Shown: positions 1 through 13,737 of the stretch, one piece after another
How the letters are laid out: each line of letters starts with the position of its first letter
How positions within the stretch are numbered: the first letter of the stretch is position 1
NCBI GenBank assembly: GCA_907165065.1
Contig: OU015530.1
Span: 44,890,965-44,954,964, forward strand
Length of the DNA: 64,000 bases
From: Caprimulgus europaeus
Taxonomy: Eukaryota; Chordata; Aves; Caprimulgiformes; Caprimulgidae
Direction: 5' to 3'
Notes under the pieces: generated by a model
The model's input: the letters and a program-made list of their open reading frames with translations, nothing else
Told to the model about the DNA's origin: nothing
Database searches by the model: none
Position numbers and translations under genes: made by a program

Positions 1-1594
1 ACAAGGCAAACGTGTCTCTTCATTCTCTACCTTATCAGAAACTTGTGAGAATAATTTTATTCTTTTATATTCCACTAAAAATTAACTTCTAGCATTGCTT
101 TACATGTTATTTTATTTGAAACAGTTCCAGTAGTTGTTGCTCACTGTTATTCTCCCTACAAACCTGCAAAGGCACTTCTTTAATAGCCTATATTTGAGAG
201 ATGGCTCCTTTCCCCAGCCCCCCATTCTGAGTCTGGGCATGCATACAGAAAGTTTTCCTCTTCCAAGCCCACAGGGAGCTGGGATACCCTGAAGAATGGT
301 AAAGGCTGGATGGTCGTAACACCCAGACGCTGCACTGTGCATGAGGGAATGGCATTCAGCTCTAAAGAGCAGTAAAGACAACTCAAGTCCTTCAGTGCTC
401 ATTAACTCTGTATCATGCTTGTTCCCTCAGATTTAGGCTAGCTTTTCAGTGCCATGTGGCATCACCTGCTACACTTCAAGGTCTGAAAACACCTGGCAAC
501 AAAAATAACAGTTTACTCTTTGCAAAGGTCTACCCGTTTGGGAGTAGTACCGTGTAAAGTGACTAGATACCAGTGTCAGACCCAAGGCAAATGATACCAT
601 TGGTTTAAGTATAAAATCTCATGGAATCTTCTCAAACTCAGTTTTACTCTGAAAAAAAGCTAACATGGGACTGTCTACATTCATGACATACTGCCTACGA
701 CCCAAATATGATTCCCAAGCATAATTATGGCTGTGTAGGAACTTCCTAGGTCCATGTAAAATTGCTCTGTGGATCCAACTGAACAGTCATTGGCTTTGTA
801 AAAGGTCTCTTAACTTTTCTCTTTCAAATATACAAATGCTAATTTTTAATGCAACAAAGGAACCATCCCACTTCATTTTTTTTTAAAAAAAAAGAACAAA
901 CAAACAAAAACTTTCAAATAAAAATTTACTTTTTACAGTGTGAGGAAAATCAGCTGCAGAATGGGATCCATTGACATCTGTTTCAGAACTGGTCATCTGT
1001 GTTTCTCTTACCAATGGAAATTAGCCAGTGCAGCTAGTCTACGCCATTGTCCACCTCATCCCAAAATAAGCTGTGAAACAGCTCAGATGAATTCCCCCTA
1101 AAGGTGTCCATTCCTCTCTAGGAATGAGAACTCAGGCTACCTCAAGTATTTAGCTCAGATGCAGAACCTGATATCTTGTTGATATTAACCTCATCCATTG
1201 TGTCTGCTTTGAATCAGCTGTTGCCCAGCCATTGCCAAAAGAGCCCAATTTTACTTCCAGTTGCGAGCAGTGCTGTACAGAGAGCTGAATCAAATCCAGT
1301 CCCTCGGGATAAGGTTTTAATGGTTGACCAACATTTGCTCTGAGAAGCTTAGTCCCAGACTCAAATGCACAACTTCCAGAAGCTAACACAAACACAACAG
1401 CTTGGTGTTGCTGTCTTTGTCCAGCCCTTTACAGGATGCATGCAAGTAGTAGTACAAATATTTTATCTTTACCTAAGCACCAGTTTTTGCTTTTGTTTGT
1501 AAAGCCACATGGTCCCAAACTCCCTTCTCACATATACAATCACTTCCAATTTCTATAAATCCAAAAATATTGACAGAATTAGCCACCCAAAGAT
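1..1594. other. PARD3 intron 3 sequence, nothing gene-like
   Basis: AT-rich intronic DNA. The only structured features are a T9A9 palindrome at 876-893 and a short CAAA-rich run just after it (895-910). The short minus-strand open frames at 112-402 and 1150-1395 resemble nothing I know and lack splice context. Confidence 0.7.
876..893. repeat. T9A9 palindrome followed by short CAAA repeat
   Basis: Nine T followed directly by nine A form a perfect 18-bp self-complementary tract, followed to about 910 by repeats of the form aacaaacaaac. Probably simple-sequence drift. Confidence 0.7.
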
Positions 1595-1709
1595 GTGTAG
1601 ATGTGGCACTTAGGGATGTGGTTTAATGGGACTTGGCAGTGTTAGGTTTACATTTGGACTTTATAATCCTAAAGGTCTTTTCAATCTAAACAATTCTATG
1701 ATTCTGTAA
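1595..1709 (+). mobile_element. CR1 LINE 3'-end fragment
   Basis: The stretch from gatgtggcacttagggatg to attctatgattctg matches the terminal part of avian CR1 elements: the 'gtggtttaatggga' segment, a degraded 'ttggactt...atcctaaaggtctttt' block, and the terminal octamer-like repeat attctatg/attctgt. It is 5'-truncated, only about 115 bp, and clearly diverged. Plus orientation, so antisense to PARD3. Confidence 0.8.
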
Positions 1710-4700
1710 CAGAGGCAAGAAGCACAGATCTGGAACACGGCCCGGGTTCACTTTCACCTCCAATCCCAAACAGTCACTTCCACAGCATCCACTGTTATTG
1801 TGGACCAAAATCTCTGGAGAAAAGTTCTTCTGAATACACATGCTTGATTCTCACCCTAAATGCTTAATCTGCCCTTAACATGAACCCACAACATTTCTGA
1901 AGATGGAGCTCACCTTATGTAATTATATAATTCACTTAAGATTTACAATAAGGATGAATGGGAGGCAACACAAATTTTATCTTTTTAGAAGTACGAAATA
2001 AGGCAAAATCAATGGAAAGTTATTTCTCATGCGCTCCTTTATTCCTGTATCATCTTTGAGTCCTTTTCAGTACATGAGAGTAAATAAAAAACAAACTAAA
2101 AAACAAGCCTATTCAACTAGCAGCCATCTGTCCCTGTTTCATTCCCCTCAAAAGAACATGTCAAAAGACACTGAATTTAAAGCACGTTTTTCCCAGTAAT
2201 CACCAAAAGAGGTGGTCTATTTCCAAAAGACATCCCCATCTGAAAAGAGAGTGAGTTCGTGTCCTGCAAATGCAATAAAGAAGGGAGCAAGAAGTTCCCT
2301 TGTGAATTAAGAACAAAAGCACGCAACAGTAATGCTCTCACTGAAGTACAAGCTCAGCTTAATTATGGATATACTTTAAGTAAAGTATCTTCCAGCCTTG
2401 GGCTTGTGGTGAAAAATAGCCACATGCTTGGGGGGTGGGGGTGGCATGCATTAGCTGTTGCACTGAACGCAGTGTAACCCTGCAGACAGCTTGGCACAGA
2501 GCCTCCAGCATCACAACACTCTTCACTAGTCCTACAACTCCCTTCCCGTAAGATCATCCCACTTAGGACCAAGTGAATAATTAAGTACATTTGACAAACT
2601 CTGCATCCTCTCCTGTTGGCAAATTGTCTGCAAGTAATTTATGTCAGTAGTCCACCCCCTCAGAGACCAATGCTATTGGCTCAATGCAAAGCAAAACGTG
2701 ACCAGGATACTCGTTACTCTCACAACTGGTGGTTCTGGATATTAAGAATGCCTTGAAACATACTGTTTATCACATTTCAGAATAAGTACCTATAAATACT
2801 GCATGAAGTTTTTAGAAACTACTGGATATAAAAAAAAGTGTATTGTGTACACATGCCTCCATAAATTAAAGAATTTCACAGGGTGGTTGCCTGTACTGAA
2901 TATCAGATTCATGGTTCCTTTGCTTTCACTGTGCTCCTTCTTGTTTGTTTACAATGAAATACCAAGAAATAGAGGAGTAATCACAAGTTATCTACAGAAA
3001 AAGTTATTACATACTGATACATGTGTGATGACAGTCTTTCAAGAAACATAGTTTTATCACAATGGGATTAATCCCATGATGTCACAACAGAATGGGCTTA
3101 TGTAGTTACTCTGTAATGTTTGATTGGATAAAATGGTGTAACATTTTTGTATACATAAAAATATAGCTCCCTTAAGGAAAAAGTTACCTTTCATTTAATG
3201 AAGGGGAAAATAAAGCTCAGCACCACCACCACAAATGATTATCAAAGCATTCTCAGAATACAGCTGTGATTTCCATAATAGCTTTTTGTTCAAGAGATCA
3301 TTAAATCTATTTAAGATGTCAAATTTAGACTTATATCCAAATCTGACATCTTAAACTATTCAAATTTGATACTTCATATCTTCATAACCCTTCCTTATTG
3401 TCTCTCTCTCACTACATTCTGTACCTATGGTACAAAACAATACCAGGTATCGGATATAATACCATATTTTTATTACTCCTCATTATCAGTACTCAAAGAT
3501 AGAAGGTCTCACCATATGGAACTACATCTTGAAATGCCCCATGATTAGGTTTCCTCTAGAGAATCCAGTAGGTTCTAAAATTCTTTATTGTTTTCAGGGA
3601 TTTTTTTAATCCTACTAGAAGCTACAGTATTTTGCTTGATGGTATACTGAGAAGATTGAAGATATTAAAGGTTAATTTAGAAACTTAAGCAGTTTAAAAT
3701 CCATTTGTTTTTACAAACGTGTCACGGCCTCATCAAAAACACATGGTATTTAAATTGCTTAACAATCCCAAATTAACAGCAGAGCACTACACTTGCAGAA
3801 AACACCAACTGGAGATCACTCAAGTCACAACTGTGTTGTAGAAAGAACAAATTTAGCCTCGTGGAAGAAAGAAGCACCTGGTACTGATTTTTTTTTATTC
3901 AATAACTCTGTCTTTAAAACAATCACATACTTGATAGAGCTACAGGGATAAATCCAATAAGAATTCCTGAACAGTAAGAGCACCAGAAGGTGAGGAAACA
4001 GACTTTGATAAATCCTCTCCTCAAACTCTGCTGTATGAGAAGCCTTCCTTATTCAGGTGCCAACAGCTCGGTGCAAGCCTCAGTTTGAGGTTCTTTTTGT
4101 ATTATCTGAATTAAAGAAAACATCCAAGAACCTGACGAGGAAGTGAAGTGGGAAAGATGGTTAGGAAATCTTTTGGAATTCATTCCTGGAACTGCACTGG
4201 AACAATGGTCATCTGAACACTAGCTGGTCACCAATAAAGGAGACTAACCATGGAAAGCTGACCTGACCCAAAGCTCAGTGGAGCTCGTGGAAAACCTCCC
4301 ATTGACTTTAGCAAGCATTGCCTGTAAAGCCAGAATCTTTCTCCATATTTTGTAAGCAGCTATTTAACTCTAGAGATAACTCTATCTGATAAAGCTCCAA
4401 ACATCTGTTTTTAGATTAACCCATCTTTCTCTTTCTCCCTCTTCTAATCTCTTGCTTCCTTAGCTCTTAGACACTTGAAAATGACTTTATTTCCATACAT
4501 AAAGCTAACTCACAGCTGAATAAGGAGTCAAAGGGATACAAACAAGAATGAGAAAATTTATAACGTCCCTATGTGGGAAAGAGTGCTGAAACCATAATCA
4601 TTTTTGAAACCAGAACAAATATGAACTCACCTCTACAGTCCTTTGCCAACATACTAACACACAGTGCTCCAATCCTTTAAACAAAGGCATTCAGAAATAT

Positions 4701-5176
4701 TAACAAATTAATTCTCAGAATATGCATTTGAGACTCTAGATAAATACTTGTATCAAATCAGTGAAATGCCATATTTAAAACAGCAATTTTAAAGTACTTG
4801 GAATTCACACATTCATGCTCTTTAACTGGCTTGTTTAAGTACTGGATTTTTTGAACACTCAATTTGTGAGATGCTAAGAAAAGACACACACACATTTACA
4901 ACAGACGCAAGAAGTGGCTCACCTGTGGTTACAAAGCAACCTAATGCTTAGCCAGGAAGAGAACACATCTGCCACCACCAGCCAGTTGCCTTCCTGCCTT
5001 ACAGCACAGGACAGCGCCCAGCAGTGCACAGAATACATTTCCGAACCATTCCTACGAAGACTTCCTTCTTAAATGAGGTGTAAAGATGTGTTTAGGCCTA
5101 TAGGTTATCAAAAATGGCTTTTCCCCAGAAAATGCCAGCTGCCCTTCTCTTACACTTGGTATGTCCTACTAATTTA
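1710..5176. other. PARD3 intron 3 sequence, mostly unique
   Basis: No coding exon or recognisable repeat seen. It holds an imperfect hairpin at 3311-3354, described separately. The open frames at 2259-2477, 2803-3051 and 3366-3548 are short and unrecognised. Confidence 0.65.
3311..3354. repeat. Short inverted repeat (16-bp arms, one mismatch)
   Basis: The left arm ttaagatgtcaaattt (3311-3326) is complementary to the right arm aaatctgacatcttaa (3339-3354) except at one position, with a 12-nt loop. It could fold as a hairpin in RNA from either strand. No wider terminal repeat or target duplication is visible, so I do not call it a transposon. Confidence 0.75.
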
Positions 5177-5272
5177 GCATAGGATCATTTCAGTTGGAAA
5201 AGACCTTTAAGATCATCAAGTTTGCCAGTGAACTAACAGAAACTACTCAGTAAAGCACAGAGAGATCCACTA
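5177..5272 (-). mobile_element. CR1 LINE 3'-end fragment
   Basis: Reads as the reverse complement of a CR1 3' end: 'ggatcatttcagttggaaaagacctttaagatcatc' is the familiar antisense form of the terminal CR1 block. The match fades after about 5240, so the right boundary is uncertain. Five-prime-truncated and diverged. Confidence 0.7.
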
Positions 5273-6010
5273 ATTCAAAGGCAGGCAAGGTCATGTACTT
5301 TAATATATCAATGAATTCCCAGTGCAAGTCTGCACTCAAGCTCTTACTTGCGAGGAATAAACTTGTGCTTATTGAAGGATAAGAACACCCATGCACACAA
5401 GGAACCTTACAACAATAGCCATGCTGCTGGGCAAAGAAAGATGTGAAGCAGCAGAAAGAAGCTCCTTGCTCCTCAGCACTTTTAGTACATCTTCACAGCC
5501 AGATGTGTACTTGCTTCATAGTGTTCTCATCCAGACCTTTTTTCTTTTTCCATAGTCTGCTTCTGTGACCAGACTATGAAACCAATGCAGAGAATCCTAC
5601 TAAAACACTACTAATACAGATCACTTGAGCAAATATATCATTGGAGTGCACCATTTCCATCTAGCTCTTAATAATTTCTCAGATGACTCTGGCCAGTGTT
5701 TTGGGGAGATCTCACCCTCCAGTCTTTAGGGAAATCTTACAGTTACCCAGATCTCATTTTTAAGGAACTGACACACCTCCTGAAGACATCCTGAAAAGGC
5801 AGCAATCTTGTAAAAGGCACAGTCAGCTGATCTGTTTCACACTGGCACAAATTAGTACAATATTAAACCATGCTGGGAAGCTGTACATGCACAATATGCC
5901 TGCACAACACTCTGTGAAATATTTCACCACAGATGTTCACAGAACATCATTTGCTTTCACAAATAATAGCTTCAAGAAGCAAAGGCTTTTATTTTTATTA
6001 ATTATATTTG
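5273..6010. other. PARD3 intron 3 sequence between CR1 fragments
   Basis: Unique-looking AT-rich DNA. No exon, repeat or motif could be supported. Confidence 0.6.
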
Positions 6011-6370
6011 GAGTCACAGAATTACACAGTAACTCTGGAGGTTGACAAGATGTCTGGAGATCATTTCGTCCAGCCCCTCCACACAAAACAGGACCAGCTA
6101 GATAGGGTCCCCAGGGCCATGTTCAGTCAAGTTCTGTCCATCTCCAAGGATAGAGTTACCACAACTTCTCTGAGCAGCCTGTTTCACTCTCAAGGTGAAA
6201 ACTGTTTTCCTAATATCTAACTAGCCTTCTCCTTGTTGCATCCTCTGTTGCCTCCAGCAATAATGTCCCAAATGAGAAAGAGTTTGGCTTCATCTTTGCA
6301 ATACCCTCCCATGAAATAGCTAAAGAAAGGAAGAAAGAGCTCCCAGCCCTCTTACTCTTCTCTACTTTGG
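6011..6370 (-). mobile_element. CR1 LINE 3' region, old and diverged
   Basis: In antisense this follows the standard CR1 3' order: a degraded terminal block (gagtcacagaattacacag), 'tctggagatcat...tccagcccctcc', 'gttctgtccatctccaaggatagag', 'acttctctgagcagcctgttt', then 'gagtttggcttcatctttgc' and 'ataccctcccatgaaatagc'. It is heavily substituted with small indels. The open frame at 6008-6220 on the opposite strand is a by-product of this repeat. Confidence 0.8.
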
Positions 6371-8057
6371 GTTAGGGGGAAAAAAACAGTCTTTTGAATC
6401 TCTCTTAATATATTTTCCAAATAATGTTATATATTTAAAATGCTTTTTAACTGTAACTGCTGAAACATTCAGAGAGACTTGTAACATATTATCACACCAA
6501 GACCAAGAACGAAGACTACCCTTGGTTATTTAACAGAGCTAAATAACTTAAAAAGAAAACTAGACAAAGAGATGACCCTTTTCACAGTATCTCATGGAGC
6601 TGGAGAGGGATTTTATTTACAATATTTAAATGCAGTACTGTGAAACAAACAACTTGGTTCACAGGCAGTGCACCCGCTGCTGAACTGTCACTGCCTGACA
6701 TCCTGTCTTATCTGCCAAATTGCTCATTAGGTTTGGCAATTTTCACCTGCGCCTCCAGTTTATATTTCAGCAGGGAATAAACATCAGTCTGCTTTAACAA
6801 TCTTCTGCAGTGAGCTTCCAACCTCTTCACAGAAAGCACGCAGGCACACACAAAAAACGCCTTGTCTACTGTATGCTTAGAAAAAAAAATGCAGCTCAAC
6901 TGATGAAATACAACAAGAGGAAGTTTAACTTGGGTAACAGAAAAACAGTAAAAGAGAAAGAGCTAAATAAGAAAATAAATAAATCAACTGCTTGTACCGA
7001 TGAATTGTGTATTCACACTGCAAAACAACACAGGAGGTATGAGCCAGCCTCATTTTTTTTCCACATTTAGATGGAAAGATTCAATTTGACACAACCCCCC
7101 CATGTGCAAAGTACAGGCTGTGTTTGTGCATGGGAAAAGATGGAATCCAGATGAATATTACTTTTCCAGCTGGACCTGATCTAGCTAACCTTTCCCTTGC
7201 TGAGAGAGGAGCGATGGCGTGATCTATAAACAAACAAAAGGGGTAGCATGGCAACCAGAACAAAGAGACGAAAATCTCAGCAGGTCCTTAAGCCCCAGCC
7301 TAGCTGAGATGCAGGCTCCGGCTGGAGACCGCTCCGTACCCCTTGGGTGCAGGTGAGCGGTAGCAGAACGGCACAAAGCGACACTTCTGCAAGCGAACTG
7401 CTGAGAGGCAGAGCCCAGCTTGTGAGCAAAAAGCACCAGAGATGTAAAACAAAATGTCTAAAATGCTATAAAACAATTTCAGATGGAATACTGTTTTTCA
7501 TTTGCTAGAAGTAAAATATTCACCGCCAACCCTGCAATTAGCTAGAAAATTACAATAATTACAGCAATTTTGTATCCCATCTCCAATCCAATTAATAGAT
7601 ATATGACCTTGTCAACATGTAATAATCAGGATCTGCATCTACCACAAAACTGGATGGGTTTTATTTGCTGAATAGAACTTACACAGTAAGAAGATAATTA
7701 TTTGAAATACTGAGAATACCATTTGTATGCTATGCTTCACTTCACAAGTTATAAAGGAAATACAATAGGGATATTATTTCCATTTTCAATGTATATTTAA
7801 ATGAAATTCTTGAAATAGGTATGCTTAATATGGGATAATATTACTGGACTGGGATTCTAAGCCTATGGTTTAGAAGATTTAGAGACAAAATATACCTAAT
7901 TGTCAACATTTTAAAAAATTGAAATAGCTATACAGGAGAACACATCTGATTTGTGATAATATATTTATGACAAATTGTTGCACCCATTTTACTTTTGCAT
8001 GCTTTTATAAAAAGCGTCAAAAGAGCTGTAATTCTTACCAAGAGTTTAATAAGTCTT
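6371..8057. other. PARD3 intron 3 sequence with a CpG-dense patch
   Basis: No exon seen. Most of it is AT-rich, but 7212-7395 is distinctly richer in CpG (listed separately). Around 7500-7640 there are several TAAT/ATTA cores, common in both AT-rich DNA and homeodomain-bound elements, which cannot be told apart here. Confidence 0.55.
7212..7395. promoter_or_regulatory. Candidate CpG-dense intronic element
   Basis: I count ten CpG dinucleotides in about 184 bp (near 7212, 7218, 7269, 7319, 7330, 7335, 7358, 7369, 7379 and 7394), against almost none in the flanking kilobase. The patch is too short for a standard CpG island. It could be an intronic enhancer, a minor promoter or an unrecognised GC-rich repeat. 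No TATA or initiator motif was identified, so function is a guess. Confidence 0.3.
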
Positions 8058-8176
8058 CTGCATTTCTATAGAGCTTTGTATCGTAGGGTCTCAACGCACT
8101 TTTTGGTCATTTTAGCAATCAGTGAACAGGATTCTGTGTGTTTTCCAGAATGACACCGAAGATAAGTGAGCTGTCC
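8058..8176 (+). repeat. Possible ancient MIR/L3-like SINE tail
   Basis: The order 'gcatttctatagagctttgta', 'gggtctcaacgcacttttt', a short gap, then 'ccagaatgacaccgaagataagtgagctgtcc' resembles the 3' part shared by old MIR/L3-type repeats: a 'cattta..tagagc...ctt' block, 'ggatctcaaagcgcttt', then 'ttacagatg.ggaaactga...taagtga.ttgccc'. Many substitutions and a deletion are needed, so this is a tentative call from memory of the family. Confidence 0.4.
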
Positions 8177-9489
8177 AATATATCACTGAATTTTATCTAT
8201 GCTATATGATTTTGATGCCCTAACATTAATGTACTGTATAACACACCAGATAATCACACTAAAAAGAAAACATGTACGTATTTGTCTGCTCTAACCCCCC
8301 TCAAGCTGAGAACCCAGGAGGACAGCTTTTTGACTTAAGTGTGGAAATGAGATATGCATTTAGCAGTGGCATACCCCAGTGACAGCAAAACAGAAGGGTC
8401 CTGAAATTCTAGGACACTTCTTTATTCTGCCATTAATCCCTTCCCTAATTTAATTCTGGTTTATAATGAAGCATAGTTATAGCTTGAAGAGTTACATGTT
8501 CAAAGTAAGCTAATTGTTAAATGTTGTTCCCTTAATTTTACAGAAAACACTTTGGTACAAAACGCCTCAAACTTAATATAAACTTTTAACTTTACAATTT
8601 GCATTTTACCTGATTACTTAAACATGGATTTTGTCCATTAAAAGAACACCTACAAAAAAGTAATCTCTTGGGAATTGCAAATAGTTGTTTAAAATGCTGT
8701 ATTTGTAGTTACAAAGGACTGACTGACACTGACTTCTGCCAAGAATTTTCTGGAATGGAGACATTATTGAAAAGCTTAATGAACAAAATTATAACGCACT
8801 ACAAGTAAGAGTGGCAAAAAGCTTTTGCATGGTACTTTTAACAAAAATGAAAATTACACAGTAAATTTCATTCAGCTATTCTTCTTCTTAAGCTGAAATA
8901 TTCAAAGATCCTGCCTAGCAAGAACTGTGATATATAACTCCTACTTCATGGTTTTGCAACAAACCTTCCCTATTTTGAAATAAACAAAATAAAGGGATGT
9001 TCCTGGCTTTGTTTTCTGTTTTTTAAAAGAAGTGTATTTTTGGAACTCAGCAAACACACGTATCGGCAGGTGTTTTTACGGAAAGGTGATAAGCATAACC
9101 TAGCAACATTGACAGGTTCAGCAGAAAGTGCTCCTATCTTTAGTTTCTTCTTACCCTTTTCTTCATTAAATTGAATAAAACTGGCAAACTGAAAATTACG
9201 CCATGCACCAACTGCATTTAGAAACGTTGCTGCAATTTTCAGTATGGGTACAATTTTAAACTGGCAGCACACAAAGAGCTTATTGCTCCTAAAAGTAGTT
9301 TATAAATAATTTATTAAAAATAGAAAGGTTTGTTTACTTGCTTGCAACAAGCATCTACAGAGTTTCTCAATTTTGATCAGCCTTCAATAAAGACTGATAA
9401 TGAATCATATTCCCAGCAGCAGAAATGGATAACAGCACTTGGCATCCTCATAAATTAAGATGAAACACGTTGAGATTCCAAGAGCATTT
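8177..9489. other. PARD3 intron 3, part nearest the exon
   Basis: AT-rich. Nothing gene-like beyond the donor at its right end. The 100-residue minus-strand frame at 8970-9272 has no resemblance to the next expected PARD3 segment (which should contain an RRSSDP-type motif) and is treated as chance. Confidence 0.6.
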
Positions 9490-12130
<2,641 letters not shown>

Positions 12131-13737
12131 TCATAAAATCATAGAATGTATTGGGTTGGAAGAGACCTTCAAAGGCCATCTAGTCCAAACCCCCTGCAGT
12201 AAGCAGGGACACCTTTACCAGAGTAGGTGCTCAGAGCCCCATCAAGCCTGGCCTTGGAACATCTTCAGGTGTGGGGCCTCCATACCTCTCTGGGCAACCT
12301 GTTCCAATGATCCACCACCCTCATAATGAAAAACTTTTTCCTATATCCAACCTAAAACTACCCTTTTCTAGTTTAAAACCATCACCCCTCAGCCTATTGC
12401 TGCCTGCCCTTGTGAACAGTTCTTCCTCAGCTTTCTTATAGGTACCTTTCAGGTACTGGAAGGCCACTATAAGGTCCTCCTGGAGCCTTCTCTTCTCTAC
12501 GCTGAACAACTCCAACTCTCTCAGCCTTTCTTCATAGGAGAGGTGCTCCAGCCCTTTGATCATTTTTGTGGCCCTCATCTGGACATGTTCCAACAGCTAC
12601 ACATCTTTCTTGTGTTGAGGGTTCTAAAACTGGACACAGTATTCCAGGTGAGGTCTCACCAGAGCAGAATAGAAGGGCAGAATCACCTCTCTTGATCTGC
12701 TGGCCACTCTTTTGATGCAGCCCAGGATGCACTTGGCCTTCTGGTCTGCAGATGCACATTGGTGGCTCATGTCCAGCTTTTCATCCACTACTACCTCCAA
12801 GTCCATTTTGTCAGGGCTGCTTTCCAGCATATCATCTCCTATCCTGTATCAATAACAAGGATTGTCCCGACCCAGGTGCAGGACCCTGCACTTGGCCTTG
12901 TTGAACCTCATGAGGTTCACCTAGGCCCACTTCTCCAGCCTGTCCAGGTCCCTCTGGATGGCATCCCATCCCTCTGGCACATTGACTGCACCACCCAGCT
13001 TGGTATTGTCACTGAACTTGCTGAGGGTGCACCCAATCCCGCTGTCAATATCATTAATGAAGATATTAAACAGCACTGGTCCCAGTACAGACCCTTGAGG
13101 GACACTGCTTGTCATTTTCTTCCATCCGGACATTGAGCCATTGACCACTACCCTCTGGATGTGACCACCCAGCCAATTTCTTATCCACTGAACAGTCCAC
13201 CCACCAAATCCATATGTGTCCAACTTAGAGAGAAGGATGTTGTGGGGGACTGTGTCAAAGGCCTTGCAGAAATCCATATAGATGATATCCATAGCTCTTC
13301 CCTTGTCTACTGATGCAGTTACTACATTGTAGAAAGCCACTGGGTTGGTCAGGCAGGACCTGCCCCTAGTAAAGCCATGCTGGCTGTATTGAATCACCTC
13401 CCTGTCCTCCACGTGCTTCTGCATAGCTTCTGGGAGGATCTGTTCCATGATCTTCCCAGGCACAGAGGTGAGGATGACAGGTCGGTAGCTCCCAGGGTCC
13501 CCCTTTCTACACTTTTAAAAAATGGTTATAATGTTTCCTTTCTTCCAGTCACTGGGGACTTCACCTGACTGCCAGGACTTTTCAAACACCATGGAGACTG
13601 GCTTAGCAATTGGGATTGGCATCAGCCAATTCCTTCAGGACTCTGGGATGCATCTCATCAGGTTGCATGGACTTGTGTATGTTCAGGTTCCTCAGGTGGT
13701 CACAAATCTTATCTTCACTTACAGTGAAGCAATGTAA
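12131..13737 (-). mobile_element. CR1 LINE, 5'-truncated 1.6-kb copy with broken ORF2
   Basis: The minus strand carries the C-terminal part of the CR1 ORF2 protein: an upstream segment (HKSMQPDEMHPRVLKELAD), the reverse-transcriptase core ([46 protein letters not shown]), and the C-terminal domain ([31 protein letters not shown]), ending in the CR1 3' terminal repeat at about 12131 (tcataaaatcatagaatg). The ORF is dead: a frameshift near 13610, a TAA at 13515-13517, a stop near 12921, a TGA at 12849-12851, and the FADD catalytic box replaced by FSDN at 13005-13016. Same direction as PARD3 transcription. It is 5'-truncated, as usual for CR1, with no target duplication expected. Confidence 0.97.
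12921..13463 (-). pseudogene. CR1 ORF2 reverse-transcriptase fragment (inactive)
   Basis: The longest open piece of the CR1 copy, 180 codons. It contains reverse-transcriptase motifs in order: [42 protein letters not shown] and the polymerase box. The box reads FSDN instead of FADD, so the second catalytic aspartate is lost. It ends at a premature stop inside the segment normally reading LEKWAHVNLMRFN. Non-functional; the apparent start Met is internal to the original ORF. Confidence 0.93.

Noticed and set aside
12759-13136. 125-codon plus-strand frame
   Set aside because: It is the antisense shadow of the CR1 reverse-transcriptase region.
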